Shown piece by piece: positions 1 through 6,518 of a DNA stretch of 8,597 nt; the first letter of the stretch is position 1; each line of letters opens with the position of its first letter. Where the stretch lies: NCBI GenBank assembly GCA_017958245.1, contig JAGDDC010000040.1, positions 1 through 8,597 on the forward strand. The letters run 5' to 3'. Made by a program: the position numbers and the translations under genes. The notes under the pieces were generated by a model. That model made no database searches and had not been told where the DNA came from. It saw only the letters and a program-made list of their open reading frames with translations. Origin of the DNA: Lachnospiraceae bacterium (GTDB lineage Bacteria > Bacillota_A > Clostridia > Lachnospirales > Lachnospiraceae).

Positions 1-1301
1 GAGCCTGTGTCTCCCTTGTAATCCCTGCTCATCTTGTCGATCTCGTCGAGCAGCATGAGCGGGTTCTTCACGCCCACGTCCTTCAGTCCCGATATGATCC
101 TGCCGGGGAGCGCGCCCACATAGGTCCTTCTGTGGCCTCTGATCTCGGCCTCGTCCCGCACGCCGCCGAGACAGATCCTCACGTATTTCTTTTCGAGCGC
201 CTCCGCCACGGACTTTGCTATGGAGGTCTTGCCCGTTCCGGGAGGGCCTACCAGGCAAATGATCGGGCTGTCACCCTTGTCTGTCAGCGCTCTCACCGCA
301 AGGAATTCGAGTATCCTGTCCTTCACCTTGTTCAGACCGTAATGGTCTCTCTCGAGGATCTCCTTTGCCTTGGCGAGGTCACATCTCTCCTCGTCCGCCT
401 TGTTCCAGGGGAGAGCGAGCAGAGTCTCTATGTAGCCCCTTGCGACCGCGGACTCGGCAGAGCTTCCCTGTATGCTCTTGAAGCGCTCGATCTCCTTGAC
501 GATCCTCTCCTTCACCTCGTCGGGAGCGTCGAGCTCCTCTACCTTCTTCGAGTACTCGTCCGCGTCGGGGTTGGCGTCGGTCTCACCGAGCTCTTCCTTT
601 ATGCTCTTTATCTGTTCCCTCAGGATATAGTCTCTCTGACTCTTGTCGACCTTGGTCTTGACCTTCTCGTTGATGCTCTTCTTGATCTGTGAGACCTCGG
701 TCTCGCTCGTGAGTATGTCTATGAGCGCGTTGAACCGCTCGTCGAGCGTGTCCGCTTCGAGCAGGAGCTGATGCTGCCCCGTCGTCATGGGCACCTGGAC
801 CACGGTCTGCGCGAGCAGCATGCCAAGCGGCTTGTCCGCAAGCAGCTGACGGGCAAGGTCCTTGTTGAGCGTCGGATTTGCGGCGACATAGGCCTCAAGC
901 TTCTCGTGGAGGAGCCTGTGCATGGCAAGGGCCTTTGACTCGGGGATCTGTTCCTCCTCCTCGACCTTTACCGCAACGGAGCCCCAGAAGCAGCCGTCCT
1001 CGTCGTCAAGGCTTATCAGCTCGCCTCTGTTCTTGCCCTCGGCGATCACTCTCACGGAGTTTCCTGGCATTTTGATGACCTGCTTGATCCTCGCGACGGT
1101 CCCGACCCTGTAGAGGTCAGTGAGCGCGGGCTTGTCGACCTGCGGGTTCCTTTGCGTCACGAGAAGGGCAACCATGTCCGACCTCGACGCGGCTTCGATC
1201 GCAGCCACTCCGAAGGGTCTCACAACATCAAAATTGAGGATCATACCCGGGAGCACCGAGATACTCCTCAAAGGTACTACCGGCATCAGCCTGTTCTCCA
1301 T
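1..1301 (-). CDS. lon: ATP-dependent Lon protease (LonA type), N-terminal part, runs off left edge
   Basis: ATP-dependent serine protease of the cytosol that degrades misfolded and some regulatory proteins. I translated the minus strand from the ATG at 1301; 433 complete codons plus two bases lie in the window. The protein begins [20 protein letters not shown], a typical Lon N-terminal substrate-binding domain (about residues 6-200). A charged helical linker follows (about 200-330), then the AAA+ module with Walker A GPPGTGKT at 352-359 and Walker B LMLLDEID at 415-422. The rest of the ATPase and the Ser-Lys protease domain lie outside the window, so intactness cannot be judged. LonA proteins are usually about 770-810 residues. 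The start is supported by AGGTGG at 1307-1312, 5 nt upstream. The gene follows clpX in the same direction, but a strong intrinsic terminator (1320-1376) stands between them, so lon is probably controlled separately or by read-through. Confidence 0.96.
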   Translation of the reverse strand, partial: MENRLMPVVPLRSISVLPGMILNFDVVRPFGVAAIEAASRSDMVALLVTQRNPQVDKPALTDLYRVGTVARIKQVIKMPGNSVRVIAEGKNRGELISLDDEDGCFWGSVAVKVEEEEQIPESKALAMHRLLHEKLEAYVAANPTLNKDLARQLLADKPLGMLLAQTVVQVPMTTGQHQLLLEADTLDERFNALIDILTSETEVSQIKKSINEKVKTKVDKSQRDYILREQIKSIKEELGETDANPDADEYSKKVEELDAPDEVKERIVKEIERFKSIQGSSAESAVARGYIETLLALPWNKADEERCDLAKAKEILERDHYGLNKVKDRILEFLAVRALTDKGDSPIICLVGPPGTGKTSIAKSVAEALEKKYVRICLGGVRDEAEIRGHRRTYVGALPGRIISGLKDVGVKNPLMLLDEIDKMSRDYKGDTG

Positions 1302-1319
1302 ACAAACCACCTGTCTTTT

Positions 1320-1376
1320 AAAAAAAGCCTACGCGCGCACACTGCGTGTCCCGCAGTGTGCAGCCGGCTGTAGGCT
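1320..1376 (-). terminator. Intrinsic terminator between clpX and lon, just ahead of the lon ribosome binding site
   Basis: On the minus strand the arm AGCCTAC (1370-1376) pairs perfectly with GTAGGCT (1326-1332). Inside it a perfect 10-bp stem, GCACACTGCG (1352-1361) with CGCAGTGTGC (1337-1346), closes a 5-nt loop. The two stems are separated by unequal internal strands of 8 nt (itself a palindrome, AGCCGGCT, 1362-1369) and 4 nt. Seven T residues (1320-1326) follow directly, overlapping the last stem pair. This is a convincing Rho-independent terminator for the clpX transcript. It ends only about 7 nt before the lon Shine-Dalgarno sequence, so it could also act as an attenuator in a lon leader. 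Confidence 0.88.
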
Positions 1377-1459
1377 GTTCCCTCGTTGTAGTCGCAAGGC
1401 TATGAACTCTGTCACAGTCTCCGGACTATCGTCCCGTCACAGTCTAAGACTGCGACAGG
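1377..1459 (-). promoter_or_regulatory. Repeat-rich clpX-lon spacer, candidate structured leader RNA
   Basis: This 83-nt spacer begins right after the clpX stop codon. Element A, GTCGCAGTCT (1447-1456), is complementary, with one G-U pair, to two identical copies of AGACTGTGAC: B1 at 1436-1445 and B2 at 1411-1420. A can pair with only one of them at a time. Between B1 and B2 lies a small hairpin, GGAC-GATA-GTCC (1423-1434). The first six bases of A, GTCGCA, also have a perfect partner TGCGAC at 1391-1396, giving a third option. The terminator follows immediately. The sequence complementarity is seen directly; a regulatory role is inference. I do not recognise it as a named riboswitch, T-box or CIRCE/CtsR operator. 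It could also be a decayed dispersed palindromic repeat. Confidence 0.4.
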
Positions 1460-2767
1460 TTATGCTATCTCGTTGGTAGGCTTCTTGGTCCCGCGTTTGC
1501 CGGGCACTTTGCGCGCCCTGTCGCCCTCGAGTCTCACGAGCTCAGGCTCTCCGGAACCCATAGCCGCCTCCTTGGTGATGATACACTTCTTGACGTTCAT
1601 GTCTGTCGGAACCTGATACATGGAGTTCATCATGACAGATTCCATGATCGCCCTGAGTCCTCTGGCTCCCGTCTTCCTCTCGTAGGAGCGCCTTGCGATG
1701 ATCTCGAGCGCGCCCTCCTCAAACTCAAGCTCCACGCCGTCGAGTTCGAAGAGCTTCTTGTACTGCTTTGCGAGAGCGTTCTTGGGCTTGCTCAGTATGT
1801 CTACGAGCGCCTGCTCATCGAGCAGGTCGAGTGCCACCGTGACGGGCACACGTCCCACGAACTCGGGGATCAGACCGAACTTGATGAGGTCCTCGGGAAG
1901 CACTTTCCTGAAGAGGTCTCCGATCTCCTCGTTCTGTCCTTCCTTGATCTCGGCGTTGAAGCCGAGGGACTTCTGTCCGATCCTCGCCTCAACGATCTTC
2001 TCGAGGCCGTCAAATGCTCCTCCGCATATAAACAGGATGTTCGTCGTGTCGATCTGAATGAACTCCTGATGCGGGTGCTTTCTGCCGCCCTGAGGCGGTA
2101 CCGAGGCCATGGTTCCCTCGAGGATCTTTAAGAAGGCCTGCTGTACGCCTTCTCCCGAGACGTCTCTCGTGATCGAGACGTTCTCCGATTTTCTCGTTAT
2201 CTTGTCTATCTCGTCGATGTAAATGATCCCGTACTGTGCTCTCTCCACGTCGTACTCCGCTGCCTGGATGAGCTTCAAGAGGATGTTTTCTACATCCTCG
2301 CCCACGTAACCGGCCTCGGTGAGTGTGGTCGCATCCGCTATCGCGAACGGAACGTTCAGGATCTTCGCGAGAGTCTGCGCCACGTAGGTCTTTCCCGAAC
2401 CGGTGGGCCCCATCATGAGTATGTTGCTCTTCTGGAGCTCTACGTCGAGGTCGTGGTCAGCGAGCACTCTCTTGTAATGGTTGTACACAGATACCGCGAG
2501 AACGCGCTTCGCGTCCTCCTGCCCGATCACGTACTGGTCGAGGAAGGCTTTGATCTCCTCGGGCTTTAAGAGATTGATGTCGAGGTCATTTGCCTGACGC
2601 GAATCGTACTCGTTCTCTTCCTCGATGATCTCCGCGCACAGTTCGACACACTCGTCGCAGATAAACACGTCGAGCGGTCCCGCGATCAGCTTGCGGACCT
2701 GATCCTGGCTCTTCCCGCAGAACGAACATCTGCGGAGTATTTTCTTGTCATTGTTTCTTCCTGCCAC
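1460..2767 (-). CDS. clpX: ATP-dependent Clp protease ATP-binding subunit ClpX
   Basis: AAA+ unfoldase that recognises substrates, unfolds them and feeds them into the ClpP chamber in the cytosol. The 435-residue protein has the N-terminal zinc-binding domain (C14, C17, C37, C40), Walker A GPTGSGKT (120-127), pore loop GYVGED (153-158), Walker B IIYIDEID (181-188) and sensor-2 region TGARGLR (366-372). The ClpP-docking loop reads LGF (268-270) where IGF is common. I chose the GTG at 2767 because GGAGAGG (2775-2781) sits 7 nt upstream and the protein then starts a few residues before the zinc finger, as in the family. The reading frame stays open for 34 more codons (ATG at 2869), but those codons are the duplicated hairpin repeat and lack a Shine-Dalgarno. 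It lies downstream of tig and clpP and ends at an intrinsic terminator. Confidence 0.97.
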   Translation of the reverse strand: MAGRNNDKKILRRCSFCGKSQDQVRKLIAGPLDVFICDECVELCAEIIEEENEYDSRQANDLDINLLKPEEIKAFLDQYVIGQEDAKRVLAVSVYNHYKRVLADHDLDVELQKSNILMMGPTGSGKTYVAQTLAKILNVPFAIADATTLTEAGYVGEDVENILLKLIQAAEYDVERAQYGIIYIDEIDKITRKSENVSITRDVSGEGVQQAFLKILEGTMASVPPQGGRKHPHQEFIQIDTTNILFICGGAFDGLEKIVEARIGQKSLGFNAEIKEGQNEEIGDLFRKVLPEDLIKFGLIPEFVGRVPVTVALDLLDEQALVDILSKPKNALAKQYKKLFELDGVELEFEEGALEIIARRSYERKTGARGLRAIMESVMMNSMYQVPTDMNVKKCIITKEAAMGSGEPELVRLEGDRARKVPGKRGTKKPTNEIA

Positions 2768-2774
2768 TTGTCTA

Positions 2775-2781
2775 CCTCTCC
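2775..2781 (-). promoter_or_regulatory. clpX ribosome binding site that decides the GTG start
   Basis: GGAGAGG on the minus strand lies 7 nt before the GTG at 2765-2767. It is the only good Shine-Dalgarno sequence ahead of the ClpX zinc-finger coding region. The in-frame ATG codons at 2812 and 2869 lie inside the hairpin repeats and have no such site. Confidence 0.8.
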
Positions 2782-2790
2782 ATCTCGCAC

Positions 2791-2900
2791 GTAAAGCTGT
2801 GAGCCTCGCCATTAGGTTCCCGCTTCGCGGGACAGGCTCGGCCGTAAGTAAAGCTGTAAGCCTCGCCATTAGATTCCCGCTTCGCGGGAAGGGCTCGGCT
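2791..2900 (-). repeat. Two tandem copies of a 53-nt hairpin-forming repeat between clpP and clpX
   Basis: Copies at 2791-2843 and 2848-2900 (period 57) match at 48 of 53 positions by hand alignment. Each contains CCCGC-GAA-GCGGG, a tight stem with a GAA triloop. Copy 2791-2843 also has an outer pairing of GAGCCT with AGGCTC. In the other copy that outer stem is weaker but the inner stem is extended to 7 bp (TTCCCGC/GCGGGAA). No T-run follows either hairpin in either direction, so these are not intrinsic terminators. They resemble intergenic palindromic elements that affect mRNA stability or processing, or spread as non-autonomous repeats. Whether the unit occurs elsewhere in the genome cannot be seen here. 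The copies happen to be open in the clpX frame. Confidence 0.85.
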
Positions 2901-2903
2901 ATA

Positions 2904-2930
2904 CATCAACCTTTCTTCGAAAGCTTGATG
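2904..2930 (-). repeat. Inverted repeat directly after the clpP stop codon
   Basis: On the minus strand CATCAA (2925-2930) pairs with TTGATG (2904-2909) and CTTTC (2919-2923) with GAAAG (2911-2915). A single G-G mismatch separates the stems and the loop is GAA. The hairpin begins at the base after the clpP stop codon. There is no T-run, so it is more likely a 3' stability or processing hairpin than a terminator. It has the same C-GAA-G loop closure as the two repeat hairpins that follow. Confidence 0.7.
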
Positions 2931-3512
2931 TCAGCGATGCTCTATTACCGTATCGATCAGACCGTATTCTGCTGCCTCTGCGGCGCTCATGTAGTTGTCG
3001 CGCTCGGTGTCGACCTCGATCACCTCGACGGGCTTGCCCGTGTTGGCTGCGAGGATCTCGTTGAGCTTCTTCTTTGTCTTCAGGATGTTCTCAGCCACGA
3101 TCTTGATCTCTGTAGCCTGGCCTCTTACGCCGCCCGAGGGCTGATGGATCATGATCTCCGCATTGGGAAGAGCGAACCTCTTGCCCTTTGTTCCTCCCGA
3201 GAGAAGGAAAGCGCCCATGCTGGCTGCAAGTCCGATACAGATCGTCGATACGTCGCATTTGATGTACTGCATCGTGTCGTAGATCGCAAGTCCCGCGGAT
3301 ACCGATCCGCCGGGGCTGTTGATATAGAGGTTGATGTCCTTCGCGGGATCCTCCGCCTCAAGGAAGAGGAGCTGAGCGACCACGATGCTCGCAAGATCGT
3401 CCGTCACCTCGTCTCCGAGGAAAATGATCCTGTCCTTCAAAAGCCTTGAATAAATATCGTACGACCGCTCTCCGCGGCTTGTCTGTTCGATTACATAAGG
3501 GATAAGTGCCAT
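2931..3512 (-). CDS. clpP: ATP-dependent Clp protease proteolytic subunit ClpP
   Basis: Serine peptidase that assembles into a double heptameric barrel and degrades proteins unfolded by ClpX or other Clp ATPases. The 193-residue length is normal for the family. The catalytic triad is visible: Ser98 in GLAASMG, His123 in MIHQPSGG and Asp172 in TERDN. The oxyanion-strand motif NSPGGS is at 65-70. The start ATG at 3512 gives [20 protein letters not shown], the usual mature N-terminus with almost no propeptide. GGAGG (3519-3523) lies 6 nt upstream. The gene follows tig with a 13-nt gap that holds only its ribosome binding site, so the two are almost certainly cotranscribed. A hairpin starts right after the stop codon and the clpX gene follows after 163 nt. 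I saw no CtsR-like operator next to it. Confidence 0.98.
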   Translation of the reverse strand: MALIPYVIEQTSRGERSYDIYSRLLKDRIIFLGDEVTDDLASIVVAQLLFLEAEDPAKDINLYINSPGGSVSAGLAIYDTMQYIKCDVSTICIGLAASMGAFLLSGGTKGKRFALPNAEIMIHQPSGGVRGQATEIKIVAENILKTKKKLNEILAANTGKPVEVIEVDTERDNYMSAAEAAEYGLIDTVIEHR

Positions 3513-3525
3513 TGCCTGCCTCCGT

Positions 3526-4812
3526 TTATTTCTCTACTGCGTTGTCGCGAACGAAATCAATAGCCTTCTGTACCTCGAGATCCTCTTTGATCATCTTCTT
3601 CTCGTTCTCTCCGAGGAGCTCTTCGAGCTTGTCAACCTCCATCTGGTACTGGCTTGCCATGCGCTCGAGCTCTTTCTTCATCTCTTCTTCGTCAGCCTCG
3701 AGCTTCTCTGCCTTCGCAACAGCCTCAAGAACCAGCCTGTACTGGATCTTCTTGAGTGCCTGCGGCTTCATTTGCTCTATGAACTGCTGAGCTGTCATTC
3801 CGGTGTACTTGAAGTACATATCGATCGACATGCCCTGGCTTGTGAGCCTCTGAGCGAAGTCCTCAGCCATCTCCCTCTTCTGAAGGTCGATCATGGGCTC
3901 GGGGATGTCCATCTTGGAGTCCTCGATGATCTTGTCGACCACAGCGTCCTCCTTTGCGTTCTTCGCCTGAGCCTCTTTCCTCTCGGACAGCTTCTTCTTC
4001 ACGTCTTCCTTGTACTCCGAGAGCGTGTCGAAATCCGATACGTCCTGTGCGAAGTCGTCGTCGAGCTCGGGAAGCTCCTTCACGGTGATGCCGTTGAGCT
4101 TGCACTTGAAGACTGCTGCCTTGCCCTTGAGCTCTTCTGCGTGGTACTCCTCGGGGAATGTCACGTTAACATCGAACTCATCGCCGATGCTCTTGCCCAC
4201 GATCTGATCCTCGAAGGTGTCGATGAAAGAATGTGAGCCGAGAGTGAGGTTTGCGCCCTCTGCCTTGCCGCCGTCGAAGGGAACTCCGTCCACGCTGCCC
4301 TCATAGTCGATGTTGACTATGTCGTTCATTTGCGCGGGCCTGTTGTCCACGTCCACGGTCCTCGAGTTCTTCTCTCTCTCCTTGTCGATCTCCTCGTTTA
4401 CTTCGTCGTCAGAAACGCTGACATCTATCTTGTCGATCTCGACTCCCTTGTATTTGCCAAGCTCTACCTCGGGCTTTTTGGCAACCTCTGCGGTGTAAAT
4501 GAAAGACTTGCCCTTCTCGATCTGTGTGACATCGATCTGCGGTCTTGAAACCACTTCAACGCCGCTCTCGGTCACTGCCTGCTCGTACGAGCTGTTGATC
4601 ATCTCGTTCGCAGCGTCCTCGTAGAACACCTCGGGTCCGTACATCTTCTCGATGATGCTTCTGGGAGCCTTGCCCTTTCTGAAGCCCTGCACGTTGATCT
4701 TGCCTTTGTTCTTGTGGTATGCGCTCTCAAGCGCCTTGTCAACTTCTTCCGTTCCGACCTCTATGGTAAGCTTAACCATGTTTTTTCCAAGATCTTCAAT
4801 CTTTACACTCAT
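3526..4812 (-). CDS. tig: Trigger factor, ribosome-associated chaperone and peptidyl-prolyl isomerase
   Basis: Binds at the ribosome exit tunnel and shields nascent chains. The 428-residue length is normal. The ribosome-binding domain has the signature GFRKGKAP at 43-50. The FKBP-like isomerase domain covers about 158-245 (it includes [20 protein letters not shown]). The rest is a highly charged helical C-terminal domain that forms the substrate cradle. The ATG at 4812 is chosen because AGGAGG (4824-4829) lies about 11 nt upstream and the family usually starts about a dozen residues before the first strand. A methionine at residue 12 is a less likely alternative. The gene is first in a tig-clpP(-clpX) unit with its own promoter at 4877-4905. 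Chaperone and protease genes are commonly grouped this way in bacteria. Confidence 0.97.
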   Translation of the reverse strand: MSVKIEDLGKNMVKLTIEVGTEEVDKALESAYHKNKGKINVQGFRKGKAPRSIIEKMYGPEVFYEDAANEMINSSYEQAVTESGVEVVSRPQIDVTQIEKGKSFIYTAEVAKKPEVELGKYKGVEIDKIDVSVSDDEVNEEIDKEREKNSRTVDVDNRPAQMNDIVNIDYEGSVDGVPFDGGKAEGANLTLGSHSFIDTFEDQIVGKSIGDEFDVNVTFPEEYHAEELKGKAAVFKCKLNGITVKELPELDDDFAQDVSDFDTLSEYKEDVKKKLSERKEAQAKNAKEDAVVDKIIEDSKMDIPEPMIDLQKREMAEDFAQRLTSQGMSIDMYFKYTGMTAQQFIEQMKPQALKKIQYRLVLEAVAKAEKLEADEEEMKKELERMASQYQMEVDKLEELLGENEKKMIKEDLEVQKAIDFVRDNAVEK

Positions 4813-4845
4813 TGCTGTGTACTCCTCCTAAAACCTTTTATCACT

Positions 4846-4894
4846 AAAAAGACGGGCATAGCCCACAATCCAATACATTGTAGCATATGCCCGT
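4846..4894 (-). terminator. Imperfect hairpin plus T-run after the zinc-ribbon gene, overlapping the tig promoter
   Basis: On the minus strand ACGGGCATA (4886-4894) pairs perfectly with TATGCCCGT (4852-4860). A 4-nt/4-nt internal loop follows, then ACAAT (4877-4881) pairs with ATTGT (4865-4869) around a 7-nt loop. One C and five T residues come next (4846-4850). It fits a moderate intrinsic terminator for the glgP-glmM-zinc-ribbon transcript. The same 9-bp inverted repeat brackets the tig -10 box and predicted start site, so it could instead be an operator. Confidence 0.6.
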
Positions 4895-4905
4895 ATTATT
4901 TGCAA
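4877..4905 (-). promoter_or_regulatory. Predicted sigma-A promoter of tig
   Basis: The -35 box TTGCAA (4900-4905) and -10 box TACAAT (4877-4882) are separated by exactly 17 nt and match the consensus at 4 of 6 and 5 of 6 positions. Transcription should start near 4870, leaving a 5' untranslated region of about 57 nt that carries the AGGAGG site of tig. The area is AT-rich compared with its surroundings. It is the best promoter-like sequence in the window. Confidence 0.7.
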
Positions 4906-4931
4906 GATATTCCGAAGCTTTCAAAAAAGGG

Positions 4932-6476
4932 TCAATACTTTGAAAGAGTGTTGCGGAGTTTGATCGCCATGATACCGGAAAGAACCAGGGTCAGTGATGA
5001 AAGCACCACTCCGATGTATGAGAGTATGCTCCACAGCTCCTTCGGGAAGCCTGCGGAAATGCTTGAAAGCAAGCCTGCAGCAAAGATGAAGCACAATACT
5101 GCGTAGAGCATCGAGGGCTTCTTTCTGTAGTAAACGCCCTGTGATGCAGCTCTCTTCGCGATGGTGATCGCAGAGATCTTCTTTGCGTAGTAGAGGATCA
5201 CAAGCACGGTCAGCGCTATGAATATGCCCACGAGGAGCCACATGACTGCGGACGTGCCCGCGGAAACAGCCGCGCCGTACATATCTCCGTAGCCGAAGCC
5301 GAACATATCCGATATCTGAGATGTGTAGCTGCCGACCTGAACCGTTGCGATGATGAGGAAAGCAAGTCCGAGACCGAGTGCAAGGCATACCACCACGAAA
5401 GTGATGATGTTGCTTATCTTTATGAGCATGAAGCCTGCTCCGCTCATAGGTCTCTTCTTTCTGCCACCCATTATCACTATGAGTCCGATAGCGCTGAGGA
5501 TCGCGGGTATCATACCTATGAATCCCGAGATGATCGCAGCTGTCTTGGTCGTGCCAAGAAGAGTGTTGATCACGTTGAGCGCATCATCTCCGAGATACTT
5601 GTAAAGGTCGGTCTCAACGAGAAGTGAGATGAAGAGCTGCTGTGACGCCCTCACGCTTCCGAACATAACCACGATCGAAAGTATGATCTGTCCGATATGA
5701 GAGAGGGTGATCGCTATGCCGACGCCACCGGTGACTGTCCTTGCGGTGTCTTCCATGATCGCTTGAGGATCGGGTGCGCCCGCCTGTACAGCGTACTGCT
5801 GGTTGTACTGACCGTACTGCTGATTGTACTGCTGGCCGTACTGGTTGTATTGCTGGTTATACTGCTGGTTGTACTGAGCGTTCTGCTGATTGTACTGGCC
5901 GTACTGCTGGTTGTACTGAGCGTTCTGGTCGTACTGTCCGTACTGCTGGCCGTACTGACCGTACTGCTGGTTGTACTGGGCGTTCTGGTCATACTGGCCG
6001 TACTGCTGGTTGTACTGAGCGTTCTGATCGTACTGACCATACTGCTGTCCGTACTGAGCGTTCTGATCGTACTGGCCGTACTGAGCGTTCTGGTCGTACT
6101 GCTGAGCCTGTCCCGCTGCCATGGCTGCCCCTCCGGCGTACTGGTCCGCTGTCTGAGCCGCCTGCTCTGCGTACTGATCTGCTGTCTGGGCTGCCTGCTC
6201 CGCATACTGATCTGCCTGTTCCGCATACTGATCCGCTGTCTGAGCTGCCTGCTCAGCGTACTGATCCGCCTGTTCCGCGTACTGGTCCGCCGTCTGAGCT
6301 GCCTGCTCCGTGTACTGCTCTGCCTGTCCGGCGTACTGATCCGCTGTCTGAGCCGCCTGATCAACATACTGGCCCGCCTGCTGCGCGGGAGCTTCGTTCT
6401 CGACCCTTGCTCCGCAGTTATAACAGAACACGGCTTCATCTAAAAGCTGAGTTCCGCAATTCATGCAGAATTTCAT
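4932..6476 (-). CDS. Zinc-ribbon protein with tyrosine/glutamine-rich repeats and about six membrane segments, function unknown
   Basis: The 514-residue protein starts MKFCMNCGTQLLDEAVFCYNC, a Cys4 zinc ribbon with C4, C7, C18 and C21. Residues 35-115 are an Ala/Gln-rich segment built on DQYAEQA and QTADQYA units. Residues 126-229 are low complexity with roughly 42 Gln and 25 Tyr by hand count, plus Asn, Gly and a few Asp and Ala; Lys and Arg are absent. The C-terminal half has hydrophobic segments near 250-274, 314-338, 353-380, 409-432, 456-476 and 482-506, so it is an integral membrane protein, with the N-terminal part probably cytosolic because it carries a zinc ribbon and there is no signal peptide. 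GGAGG (6484-6488) lies 7 nt before the ATG. It follows glmM by 42 nt without a terminator. I do not recognise the family beyond the zinc ribbon and assign no function. Confidence 0.93.
   Translation of the reverse strand: MKFCMNCGTQLLDEAVFCYNCGARVENEAPAQQAGQYVDQAAQTADQYAGQAEQYTEQAAQTADQYAEQADQYAEQAAQTADQYAEQADQYAEQAAQTADQYAEQAAQTADQYAGGAAMAAGQAQQYDQNAQYGQYDQNAQYGQQYGQYDQNAQYNQQYGQYDQNAQYNQQYGQYGQQYGQYDQNAQYNQQYGQYNQQNAQYNQQYNQQYNQYGQQYNQQYGQYNQQYAVQAGAPDPQAIMEDTARTVTGGVGIAITLSHIGQIILSIVVMFGSVRASQQLFISLLVETDLYKYLGDDALNVINTLLGTTKTAAIISGFIGMIPAILSAIGLIVIMGGRKKRPMSGAGFMLIKISNIITFVVVCLALGLGLAFLIIATVQVGSYTSQISDMFGFGYGDMYGAAVSAGTSAVMWLLVGIFIALTVLVILYYAKKISAITIAKRAASQGVYYRKKPSMLYAVLCFIFAAGLLSSISAGFPKELWSILSYIGVVLSSLTLVLSGIMAIKLRNTLSKY
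5790..6101 (-). repeat. Q/Y/N/G-rich coding repeat (prion-like segment)
   Basis: This is the DNA for residues 126-229 of the zinc-ribbon membrane protein. It repeats short peptides such as QYDQNAQ, YNQQYGQ and YGQQYGQ without one fixed period, using nearly invariant CAG and TAC codons mixed with Asn and Gly codons. Such near-identical DNA can expand or shrink by slippage or recombination. It also keeps the opposite strand open, which produces long false reading frames there. Confidence 0.9.
6132..6374 (-). repeat. Ala/Gln-rich coding repeat with alternating 11/7 tyrosine spacing
   Basis: This encodes residues 35-115. Tyrosines fall at 37, 48, 55, 66, 73, 84, 91, 102 and 113, so the spacing runs 11, 7, 11, 7, 11, 7, 11, 11. 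The basic unit is therefore 18 residues, equal to five turns of an ideal alpha helix, which would place the tyrosines along one side. Residues are mostly Ala, Gln, Asp, Glu and Tyr, consistent with a long amphipathic helix or coiled coil. Confidence 0.88.
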
Positions 6477-6518
6477 TTGTCTTCCTCCTCTCGTTAGGAA
6501 CCTCTACATCATTTGCCT

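Noticed and set aside
132..692. Plus-strand frame of 186 codons
   Set aside because: It lies entirely opposite lon, whose minus-strand frame shows clear Walker motifs; it is a shadow.
1385..1415. Possible lon promoter: GTGACA (1410-1415) and TACAAC (1385-1390) on the minus strand
   Set aside because: The spacer is 19 nt and the -10 match is only 4 of 6, so it is too weak to report as a promoter, although it would put the terminator in the lon leader.
2904..2930. clpP intrinsic terminator
   Set aside because: The hairpin is good but no T-run follows in the direction of transcription, so termination is not supported.
2745..3449. Plus-strand frame of 234 codons across clpX start, the spacer and clpP
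   Set aside because: It runs antisense to clpP with its catalytic triad and through the palindromic repeats; there is no family resemblance.
3513..4931. CtsR or HrcA (CIRCE) operator ahead of tig-clpP
   Set aside because: I looked for the GGTCAAA-type direct repeat and the TTAGCACTC/GAGTGCTAA inverted repeat near the promoter and found neither.
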